Positions 8,549 to 15,410 of a stretch of 64,000 nucleotides of DNA are shown here, piece after piece; the stretch's first letter is position 1, and each line of letters begins with the position of its first letter. This DNA is from Neptunicoccus cionae (GTDB lineage: Bacteria > Pseudomonadota > Alphaproteobacteria > Rhodobacterales > Rhodobacteraceae): positions 62,001 through 126,000 of the forward strand of contig NZ_BMKA01000002.1 of assembly GCF_014643735.1 (NCBI RefSeq). The letters are read 5' to 3'. A program made the position numbers and the translations under genes. The notes under the pieces were generated by a model. It did no database searches and was not told the DNA's origin. It saw only the letters and a list, made by a program, of their open reading frames with translations.

Positions 8549-9236
8549 ACTTTCACATATCCAGTCCGGCTATGGCCGCGTGCAGGTGCTGTTTGATGTA
8601 TCGCTAAGCGCCAAAGCGGGGGAAATCACCTGCATCATGGGGCGCAACGGGGCCGGCAAAACCACGACGTTGAAAGCGATTATGGGGATGCTGCCGCTGT
8701 CGGGCGGATCGGTCACGCTGGACGGCGTAAATCTGGCTGCGCTGCCCCCCCATGACGTGCCAAAATCCGGCATCGCCTATGTTCCGCAAGGACGGCGGCT
8801 GTTCTCCGAACTGACCGTAGCGCAAAATCTGGAGGTGGGATTGCTCCACACCAAGGACAAAGCCGCCACGCGCGAGGAAGTGCTGGACCTGTTCCCACGC
8901 CTGCGCGAGCGGTTGAAACAACAGGCGGATACCCTTTCAGGGGGCGAACAGCAGATGCTGGCGATGGGGCGCGCACTGTGCTTGCGCCCCAAGGTCCTGC
9001 TGCTGGATGAACCCACCGAGGGGCTGCAACCCTCTATGATCGACCTGATCCGCGATGTCGTATTGCAGATGAAATCCCGCAATCTGGCGGTTGTGCTGGT
9101 GGAACAGCGCATCGATGCCGTTCTGAACATCGCCGATCAGGTGGTGTTTGTGGAAAACGGCCGTTCGCTGGAAACCACAGACACCGGCGCGCTGCGTGAA
9201 AACCCCGAAAAATTGCACCATTACCTAGGCGTATAG
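8541..9236 (+). CDS. ABC transporter ATPase (LivF family)
   Basis: 231-residue second ATPase of the transporter. Walker A is GRNGAGKTT, the signature is LSGGEQQMLAMGRAL, and Walker B is VLLLDEPTEGLQP. The start at 8541 overlaps the LivG-type gene by eight bases. The stop is 12 bases before the amidohydrolase gene, so transporter and enzyme are made from one transcript. Confidence 0.92.
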   Translation: MLELSHIQSGYGRVQVLFDVSLSAKAGEITCIMGRNGAGKTTTLKAIMGMLPLSGGSVTLDGVNLAALPPHDVPKSGIAYVPQGRRLFSELTVAQNLEVGLLHTKDKAATREEVLDLFPRLRERLKQQADTLSGGEQQMLAMGRALCLRPKVLLLDEPTEGLQPSMIDLIRDVVLQMKSRNLAVVLVEQRIDAVLNIADQVVFVENGRSLETTDTGALRENPEKLHHYLGV

Positions 9237-9248
9237 AGGAGAGACCCT

Positions 9249-10412
9249 ATGGAAAAGACAGTGATCAAGAACATCGGATTATTGCTCTCCGGTCGGATCG
9301 AAGAGCCGATTCTGGACGCGGATTGCATCATTGCAATTGACGGCAAGATTAGCGAAATTGGGCGCGGCGCCGAGATGGACATAGATCAGGCGGACACGAT
9401 GGTGGATGCCAATGGCGTCACACTCGCCCCCGGATTGATTGACAGCCACATCCACCCCGTTGTCGGGGATTACACCCCGCGCCAGCAGCAGTTGCACTGG
9501 ATTGACAGCACGCTGCACGGCGGTGTGACCACGCTGATTTCGGCGGGCGAAGTGCATATGCCGGGCCGTCCCAAGGATATTGTCGGATTGAAAGCAATGG
9601 CGATTGCCGCCCAGCGCTGGTACGAAAATTTCCGCCCCTCCGGTATGAAAGTCCACGCCGGTGCGCCGGTGATCGAACATGGGATGGTGGAGGAAGATTT
9701 CAAAGAACTCGCCAATGCGGGTGTCAAACTGCTCGGCGAAGTGGGACTTGGCACCGTGAAGGATGGCAAGACCGCGCAGCAGATGGTCAGCTGGGCGCGC
9801 AAATACGGGATACAATCGACGATCCACACCGGCGGGCCGTCTATTCCGGGGTCTGGTCTGATTGACGCAGATATGGTGCTGGAGACCGGTACGGATGTTG
9901 TCGGTCACATCAATGGCGGGCATTCGGCCCTGCCCGATGACCAGATCATCTGCCTGTGTGAAAACTGTACGGCGGCGCTGGAAATAGTACATAACGGGAA
10001 TGAACGGGCGGCCCTGCTGACGCTGAACACCGCGCGGGAGTTGGGCAAACTGGATCAGGTGATCCTTGGCACGGACGGACCCGCAGGATCGGGTGTGCAA
10101 CCCCTTGGTATCATGCGGATGGTGGCGATGTTGTCCTCCCTTGGGAATGTTAAGGCCGAAACCGCGTTTTGTTTTGCCAATGGCAATACGGGGCGGCGGC
10201 GGGAGCTGGACACGGGACTGATTGAGGTGGGCAAAGCGGCTGATTTCGTGTTGATGGATCAGGCCCAACATGCGCCGGGCAAAAACATTCTGGAAAGCAT
10301 CGAACTGGGTAATCTGCCCGGTGTCGGGATGACGATCATTGACGGGAAGGTGACGTCGGGGCGATCCCGCAACACGCCGCCCGCGAACCGTTTGCCCGAG
10401 GTTGTGGGGTAG
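9249..10412 (+). CDS. Enamidase-like amidohydrolase
   Basis: 387-residue amidohydrolase-superfamily protein very like the E. barkeri enamidase as I recall it. Shared stretches include IKNIG at the N terminus, GDYTPRQ, LHGGVTTLISAGEVH, PGRPKD, the GEVGLGTVKDG segment and a SRNTPPA tail. Metal-site residues are present: HIH at residues 67/69, Glu in GEVGLG, His in IHTGG, His in GHINGG and Asp in GTDGPAG. In E. barkeri the enzyme hydrolyses 1,4,5,6-tetrahydro-6-oxonicotinate to 2-formylglutarate and ammonia. GAGGAGA precedes the ATG. Its place at the end of the importer operon and opposite a 6-hydroxynicotinate-reductase-like gene supports this reaction or a close analogue. Other cyclic amides remain possible. 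Confidence 0.82.
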   Translation: MEKTVIKNIGLLLSGRIEEPILDADCIIAIDGKISEIGRGAEMDIDQADTMVDANGVTLAPGLIDSHIHPVVGDYTPRQQQLHWIDSTLHGGVTTLISAGEVHMPGRPKDIVGLKAMAIAAQRWYENFRPSGMKVHAGAPVIEHGMVEEDFKELANAGVKLLGEVGLGTVKDGKTAQQMVSWARKYGIQSTIHTGGPSIPGSGLIDADMVLETGTDVVGHINGGHSALPDDQIICLCENCTAALEIVHNGNERAALLTLNTARELGKLDQVILGTDGPAGSGVQPLGIMRMVAMLSSLGNVKAETAFCFANGNTGRRRELDTGLIEVGKAADFVLMDQAQHAPGKNILESIELGNLPGVGMTIIDGKVTSGRSRNTPPANRLPEVVG

Positions 10413-10454
10413 AGGTTGGCATCGGGCCGGGGTCTCCTGGGATTACTCCGGCTT

Positions 10455-10548
10455 GATCACCCTGCCATTATGAAGCGTCTTACATGAAGCTTCATTTATG
10501 AAGCGTGATATATGACGCGTCTTGTATGACGCTTCATATTTGCAGGGT
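10455..10548. repeat. Palindromic dispersed element, long copy
   Basis: The element starts GATCACCCTGCC and ends TTTGCAGGGT; ACCCTGC (10459-10465) and GCAGGGT (10542-10548) are inverted ends. The inside is five tandem variants of a roughly 14-base unit close to TATGACGCGTCATA, each nearly palindromic. The whole element is also close to palindromic. It fills most of the 196-base gap between two convergent operons. A shorter copy is at 21867-21935. It could act as a bidirectional terminator or mRNA end. Confidence 0.75.
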
Positions 10549-10608
10549 CTAAATTAACCCTCTGTTAGGAAATCTGGCCAATTAGCGTGTTGCCCCTCAG
10601 CCGACCAG

Positions 10609-11547
10609 TCAGGCCGGACGCGACGCGGCCAGCTTCAAAACATCCCAATAATTCCGCCCGATCCGCATCTTATCGCCATAGCCCTTCTCCAACATCAACC
10701 GGTGCAGCCGTGGCAGGTGGCGACAGGGGACATGCATGATCAAATGATGCTCCAGATGGTAGTTCACCCAATAAGGCGCCAGAAATAGCCGCATCACCGG
10801 CCCCGCCTTGGTGGTGCGCACATTGCGCAGGGGATCATCGGAAAACTCCACCACGCCATGTTCGGCAATATTGCGCACCCGCAGCACCAGTTGGAACCAC
10901 GTCAGCAGCGGTAGCGCCCAAAACGCGAACCACCACCACCATGCCCCAACAGCCCACATCACGGCAAAAATCACTCCGTTGGCGATCAGCGCGCGTCCCA
11001 GAACCGGACCGGAAAACGCCTGCGCCAGATCCTGACTGGACATATCATCCGCTTCTCCGGCCAGCTTGAACGCCATCATGATCTGCTGGCTGCGCTGGCG
11101 AAATCCGGTCTGGCCGGTAATATCGCGCAGCAATTTGCGCCGCAGACTGGCCTTGGTGGTGGGAAAGGCGCGGGACAGGTTCAGGTCGGGATCTTCGGCA
11201 GTCTGGGTGTGCTGGTGGTGCTTCAGATGATAGCGGCGGTATTCAAACATATCCGCAAGTATCGGCCGCCCGCACAGCCACTCCCCCGCAAATTCATTAT
11301 ATTTCCGTGTCTTGAACAACGCTACATGGGCCGCTTCATGCATCAGAATTGCCAGCCCCAACTGGCGCGAGCCTATCAACATCACCGCCAACAAAAACGT
11401 CAGCACATTCGGCCAGAGCGCAAAAAACGCCAGTGCCAACGCGATAATGCCCCAGCAGTGCAGCACCAGCCACGCGCCCCAAAGATCGGAGCGGCCGTTA
11501 AAGCTGCGGATTTCCTCTGTATTCAGATAAGCACGACCCGGTGTCAT
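10609..11547 (-). CDS. Fatty-acid-desaturase-like membrane diiron protein
   Basis: 312 residues with three histidine boxes of the membrane diiron desaturase/hydroxylase superfamily: HEAAH after the first hydrophobic pair, HLKHHQH about 40 residues later, and HLEHH near the C terminus. Hydrophobic segments at about residues 30-75 and 180-220 place it in the inner membrane. The family uses O2 to desaturate or hydroxylate lipids and some other substrates. GGGAGGA before the ATG at 11547 fixes the start; the frame is open to 11571. It lies 60 bases downstream of the MarR gene and is the last gene of the molybdenum-hydroxylase operon. Lipid desaturation is the default call; the position suggests a possible catabolic oxygenase. 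Confidence 0.75.
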   Translation of the reverse strand: MTPGRAYLNTEEIRSFNGRSDLWGAWLVLHCWGIIALALAFFALWPNVLTFLLAVMLIGSRQLGLAILMHEAAHVALFKTRKYNEFAGEWLCGRPILADMFEYRRYHLKHHQHTQTAEDPDLNLSRAFPTTKASLRRKLLRDITGQTGFRQRSQQIMMAFKLAGEADDMSSQDLAQAFSGPVLGRALIANGVIFAVMWAVGAWWWWFAFWALPLLTWFQLVLRVRNIAEHGVVEFSDDPLRNVRTTKAGPVMRLFLAPYWVNYHLEHHLIMHVPCRHLPRLHRLMLEKGYGDKMRIGRNYWDVLKLAASRPA

Positions 11548-11607
11548 AGCGTCCTCCCGACAATCAAGCACAGCAATCGATTGGATCGCTGCCCCTCCCT
11601 GTCCAGA

Positions 11608-12018
11608 TCACGTCAGACGCTTCAACATGTCCAGAAAAACCTTGCGTTCCGTTTCGCTCAGGGGCGATAGCGTCTCTTCTGTCACCTTCTCCCCAAAGGC
11701 GTGAAGCTGGTCGATCACGCCTTGGCCCTGCACGCTCAGCGACACAACGGTACGCCGTTTATCGCCCGGATCGGGGCTTAATTGGATGAACCCTTTGGCC
11801 TTCAACCGTGTCACAACCCCCTTGATCGTGGCCACATCCATCGCCGTGCGCCGCCCTAAAAGGTTCTGCGAACAGGCGCCCATTTCCCCGATCCGCACAA
11901 GGGCGGCGAACTGGGTCGGGGTCAGACCCAGTTCGGAATGCTTGTTAAAAATCAGCCCGTGTCGCTGGTTGGCCAGCCGCAGGATATAGCCGATCTGTTC
12001 GTCGAGCCGGTACACCAT
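11608..12018 (-). CDS. MarR-family transcriptional regulator
   Basis: 136 residues with the MarR winged helix: LTPTQFAALVRIGEMGACSQNLLGRR leads into the recognition helix AMDVATIKGVVTRLKAKGFI, and the wing is DPGDKRRTVVSLS. MarR proteins bind DNA as dimers and usually release it on binding small aromatic or acidic ligands. Its ATG directly follows the stop of the AA_synth gene, so it is translated with the catabolic operon. It is the obvious local candidate to bind the TTAGTGTACA sites at both operon promoters; that link is inference. Confidence 0.88.
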   Translation of the reverse strand: MVYRLDEQIGYILRLANQRHGLIFNKHSELGLTPTQFAALVRIGEMGACSQNLLGRRTAMDVATIKGVVTRLKAKGFIQLSPDPGDKRRTVVSLSVQGQGVIDQLHAFGEKVTEETLSPLSETERKVFLDMLKRLT

Positions 12019-12603
12019 TCAGCGCAGCCCGTCCTTGCCTTCGGCCTCGGCGTGGGTCAACCCGCCAACGCGGGGCAAGGGGCGACCGCTGTCCGTGACT
12101 GCCACAGCCACAAGGATTTCATTGGCACGGGGCGCATCATTCATCCGCACCTCTACGCCGTCGAAATGGCTGCGCACATAGGCGGCATCTTTATGGCCCA
12201 ACGGCACGTCCAGATCCTGCCCCGGACCGCCCATTTTCTTCGACGAAGGCACCAGTGCGGCGCCTTTTTCCACAGCTTTGCGCAGGGGCGCGCCCAATTT
12301 AGGATGCAGGATCGCAGCGGCATGTTCCAACTCGCCGTTCTCCCCCACCATCGCCGCTTTACCGTAGCTTTCGGCCTGATCCGGAGTGATGCCGAGCGCC
12401 TGAACACAACGATCGCCGAGCAGCCCGCCCAATTCCGCGCCGATGTCCATCAACACGGTTAGGTCATCCTCATAGCTGCCCGCAAACGGGTTTTCGATCA
12501 CTGCAACAGCAACAGCCTTGCGCGTGGGCGGTGAAATCTCGCGGCCCATTTCCAGATGGGTTTCTTCCACCCAAACAGCGGTTTTTCTTATTTTCGCGCT
12601 CAT
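12019..12603 (-). CDS. Amino acid synthesis (AA_synth) family protein, second copy
   Basis: 194 residues, of the AA_synth family (PF06684 by memory), whose biochemical function I do not know. Visible features are AVAVIENPFAGSY, ESYGKAAMVG, GELEHAAA, the AYVRSHFD segment, NDAPRANE and the C-terminal EGKDGLR. It is clearly paralogous to the gene directly upstream and of the same length. Its start overlaps that gene's stop by four bases. Their presence between a ring-reductase-like gene and a regulator suggests a two-subunit enzyme or accessory factor in the same pathway. Confidence 0.72.
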   Translation of the reverse strand: MSAKIRKTAVWVEETHLEMGREISPPTRKAVAVAVIENPFAGSYEDDLTVLMDIGAELGGLLGDRCVQALGITPDQAESYGKAAMVGENGELEHAAAILHPKLGAPLRKAVEKGAALVPSSKKMGGPGQDLDVPLGHKDAAYVRSHFDGVEVRMNDAPRANEILVAVAVTDSGRPLPRVGGLTHAEAEGKDGLR

Positions 12604-13184
12604 CTCAAACCGTCCTTTCCGGTGATCTCATCCGCGGCGAGACCGCCGACACGGGCGTGAATGCGCGCACCGGTGCTCATCACCAGAATAAACGCCAGTT
12701 CATCGGCGCGGGGGGCATCGTTCATGCCAATCTCCATCGCGTCAAAATGGCTGCGCACATAAGACGCATTGATATGGGTTATCGGCACATCCAGCCGCGT
12801 CCCCGCTGCACCAACTTTTTTGGTGGATGGCACAATCGCCGCCGCATCCCCAAGCAGTTCGCGCATGGCATAGCCCCCCGGCGCATGCCAAAGCGCGCCG
12901 TGCTCCAGCTCTCCGGCAGTCCCCACGATGGAGCCTTTGCCATAACCCTCAACCACCGAAGCGTCCCCACCGATCAAAGCCAACGCCTTATGCGCCATCT
13001 CCAGACCCAGAGGCTTTAGATCCTCCATAAACCCTGCAATGTCAGCAACATATTCGCCCGCGAACGGGTTTTTGATTACCGCAACAGCCGCCACACGGCG
13101 CAAGGGCACCTTGGGCGCGGGGCCAAATTCGTGATGGATTTCTTCCATCGTCGTCATAATCTTGCGCACCACTACATCAGGCAT
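12600..13184 (-). CDS. Amino acid synthesis (AA_synth) family protein, first copy
   Basis: 194 residues from the ATG at 13184, which has GGAGGAACT upstream; the frame itself is open to 13205. It shares with the next gene AVAVIKNPFAGEY, VEGYGKGSIVG, GELEHGAL, SYVRSHFD, NDAPRADE and the terminal TGKDGLR. The two differ most in the segment after the conserved GAGY region and before VPSTKK. It overlaps the UPF0280 gene by eight bases. Function unknown; the conserved acidic and histidine residues (ELEH, RSHFD) suggest an enzyme active site shared between the paralogues. Confidence 0.72.
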   Translation of the reverse strand: MPDVVVRKIMTTMEEIHHEFGPAPKVPLRRVAAVAVIKNPFAGEYVADIAGFMEDLKPLGLEMAHKALALIGGDASVVEGYGKGSIVGTAGELEHGALWHAPGGYAMRELLGDAAAIVPSTKKVGAAGTRLDVPITHINASYVRSHFDAMEIGMNDAPRADELAFILVMSTGARIHARVGGLAADEITGKDGLR

Positions 13185-13992
13185 CTGCCAGTTCCTCCGT
13201 TCCAATCATCCGGCTCTGTCCCTGCAACAGCAGGTAGGCCGCTTTTATCCGTCCTTGCGTCTGCATCGCCCGCGCAAGTTTCGCACCATTTTCCAACGCA
13301 CCGGTGACATCCGCTGCGCTTATATCGCCGCATCCTGTAACGACCAACCGCGCGCCAAGATCGCTGTCAGGATCCAGCGCTTCGGCCTTTTCCCGCGTGA
13401 TAGCCGGATGGTCGGGTAAATCAACCCTGTTGGCAATCAGCGTCGCGGCGGCGTCCGCAGTCGCCGCGCAATCGGCCAGAACCGTCACACTTTGCGCGAT
13501 ACCTAAGGACAGGCTGCGCCCGCCCTGCCCGCTGGTGGCAATGCCCCCGATCCCGTCGCCGCTCTGCAGCGTCACCTTGCCCAGCGCGCTTGCGTCCAAT
13601 CCGGCGATGCCAACCTCAAACCGCTGCCCCTTGCCCAGATGCAGCGCAATATCACCGCCGTTATTCACATAAGCCCGTGTGATGCGGGCCTGCCCTAACA
13701 TCGCGGAGAGAACCTCATCCGCCACGGCCCCAGCGACGGCGGCCATCGGGGTTACGAAATCCGCATGTCCTGTCGCCGCCCGCGCCATACGCCGTGCAAT
13801 CCGGCCCTGTGGGGCAACGGGCATCGGGCTGCGCAGCAAGGGCAATTCAGAGACCAGTTCGTCAAGAACAGTGCTAAATCGCGTTTTTGCGGCTTCAAAG
13901 GCAGCTTCGCGGTCGCCTTCTGCCCCGATAATCAGATCAATCGGCCCGTGTTGCAGGTGCAACCGGTCCCCTGTGATCCAAGCCGCAATCAT
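13177..13992 (-). CDS. UPF0280 family protein
   Basis: 271 residues beginning MIAAWITGDRLHLQHGPID and continuing IIGAEGDREAAF, the pattern I associate with the UPF0280 family (ApbE-like fold). AYVNNGGDIALHL and the Gly-rich GIGGIATSGQGGRSLSLG are reminiscent of the flavin-transferase ApbE segments NIGG and ATSG. ApbE attaches FMN covalently to proteins; whether UPF0280 members do so is not known to me. Its start overlaps the reductase stop (ATGA). A role in maturing or assisting the flavo-iron-sulfur reductase just upstream is possible but speculative. Confidence 0.68.
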   Translation of the reverse strand: MIAAWITGDRLHLQHGPIDLIIGAEGDREAAFEAAKTRFSTVLDELVSELPLLRSPMPVAPQGRIARRMARAATGHADFVTPMAAVAGAVADEVLSAMLGQARITRAYVNNGGDIALHLGKGQRFEVGIAGLDASALGKVTLQSGDGIGGIATSGQGGRSLSLGIAQSVTVLADCAATADAAATLIANRVDLPDHPAITREKAEALDPDSDLGARLVVTGCGDISAADVTGALENGAKLARAMQTQGRIKAAYLLLQGQSRMIGTEELADA

Positions 13993-15410
13993 TCCGCAGC
14001 CTTCGCGCCACCTACACGGCGTTCTTTCCCGTCGAGCACTTCATCCACGTCGCGGATTTCAGCGCTATAACCGCCAAGCGCAATGTAATCGCTGCGCCGC
14101 ATCGAAAATTCTATCGGCGCGACCAGTGCTGGTGTCGGCACATAGCCAAAGGCGTTCGACGGCATCTGCGTCACGTCGGCCATCACGGTTATTCCGCCGC
14201 CGGGCCAAAGATACGCCTCTGCCCCGCCGATGGTCACTTGGGTCAGCGTATCGCGCACGGATCGGGTCAGCTTTACCGGATTTTCCGTCACTCCGGCGCG
14301 CAACGATCCCCCTGCACCGCCCATAAACAGCACTGAACAGACCGATGGTTCGCAGTTTTCGGCCACCCGTTCCGCGCTGGCACGCAAGGCTGCGGGGGCT
14401 TCGGCCGGTTGTGGCACGAGATCATCGTCCAGCTCGAAATAGGCCCATTGCTCCCCTGTGGTAGAGATCATGAACAGCCGCAAACCGGGCCATGCGACCT
14501 TGGGATTCACGTTCTTGATCACTTTCAACGGGTCGGAAATATCCGTCCCGCCCCAACCCGTGCCCGGTTCTGCCACCTGAAAATAGCGCCCCGGCGTGGA
14601 GCGGCGGCCAACCACACGAATGCCGCTTGGCGGGATGTCCAACAGCACACCGGCCTGATGTTCCGACAACACGCCAGTGATGTGATCATCCACCACAATC
14701 ACCTCATCTGCATGGCCCTTCCATTGGGCGGCAAACATTCCAATAGCAGCCGAGCCGCAGCCCACCCGCATCAGTCTTTCTTGATCTCCGTTAATGATGG
14801 GGGCCTTGCCCGCCTGCACAATCACAACAGAACCGTCGTCTATTGACAGCTCAACCGGCTCACAATTGCACAAAGCCAACAAAGCATCGCAAGTGACGCG
14901 GCCTTCCTTTTTTGAACCGCCTGTCAGGTGATCGACCCCGCCAAGGGACAGCATCTTGCTGCCGTATTCGCTGGTCATCACATGGCCAATGGCCTCCCCA
15001 TCGACACGCACGATGGCCCGTTCCTCGCCGATATGACGATCCGTGTCGATCTTAACCTTCACCCCGCAATAGCTGAAAATACCCTCGGTCACGACCGTCA
15101 CCATATCCACGCCCTTGGTCTGCGCAGAGACAATAAACGGCGCGGGTTTGTAATCGGGATAGGTGGTTCCAGCCCCGATGGCCGTCACAAACGGACGCGC
15201 GCCTTGCACGATATCACCGTCCCATTCAGCCCCTTGCAAGAACGGCACGGCAGGGCCGCCGTTTTCAATCACAGTCAGCGGATCAAGGCGTACCAATTCA
15301 CCGTCATGGTTCGCATAGCGATCACAAGCACCCGAGCGACCCTCGGCAATGAAACACAACACCGGACAGGCATCGCAGCGGATTTTTTCGACAGCAGCCC
15401 GCTCAGTCAT
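13989..15410 (-). CDS. 6-hydroxynicotinate reductase-like protein
   Basis: 473 residues. The N terminus carries a cysteine cluster IRCDACPVLCF with a further Cys in GACDRYAN (residues 12, 15, 19 and 29), fit for a 4Fe-4S centre. The rest has no motif I can assign beyond Gly-rich segments (GCGSAAIGMF, FMGGAGGSL). The sequence matches proteins I remember annotated as 6-hydroxynicotinate reductase in rhizobia and their relatives, named after the E. barkeri flavo-iron-sulfur enzyme that reduces 6-hydroxynicotinate to 1,4,5,6-tetrahydro-6-oxonicotinate. It overlaps the molybdenum hydroxylase gene by eight bases. With the hydroxylase before it and the enamidase-like gene across the gap, the annotation is consistent, but the substrate is untested. 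Confidence 0.75.
   Translation of the reverse strand: MTERAAVEKIRCDACPVLCFIAEGRSGACDRYANHDGELVRLDPLTVIENGGPAVPFLQGAEWDGDIVQGARPFVTAIGAGTTYPDYKPAPFIVSAQTKGVDMVTVVTEGIFSYCGVKVKIDTDRHIGEERAIVRVDGEAIGHVMTSEYGSKMLSLGGVDHLTGGSKKEGRVTCDALLALCNCEPVELSIDDGSVVIVQAGKAPIINGDQERLMRVGCGSAAIGMFAAQWKGHADEVIVVDDHITGVLSEHQAGVLLDIPPSGIRVVGRRSTPGRYFQVAEPGTGWGGTDISDPLKVIKNVNPKVAWPGLRLFMISTTGEQWAYFELDDDLVPQPAEAPAALRASAERVAENCEPSVCSVLFMGGAGGSLRAGVTENPVKLTRSVRDTLTQVTIGGAEAYLWPGGGITVMADVTQMPSNAFGYVPTPALVAPIEFSMRRSDYIALGGYSAEIRDVDEVLDGKERRVGGAKAAE

Noticed and set aside
9279-10271. Antisense frame of 330 codons over the enamidase-like gene
   Set aside because: The sense gene matches a known enzyme family over its whole length; no start signal supports the antisense frame.
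10455-10548. Tandem 14-base units considered as a CRISPR array
   Set aside because: There are no spacers; the units are contiguous, degenerate and palindromic, and no cas genes are near.
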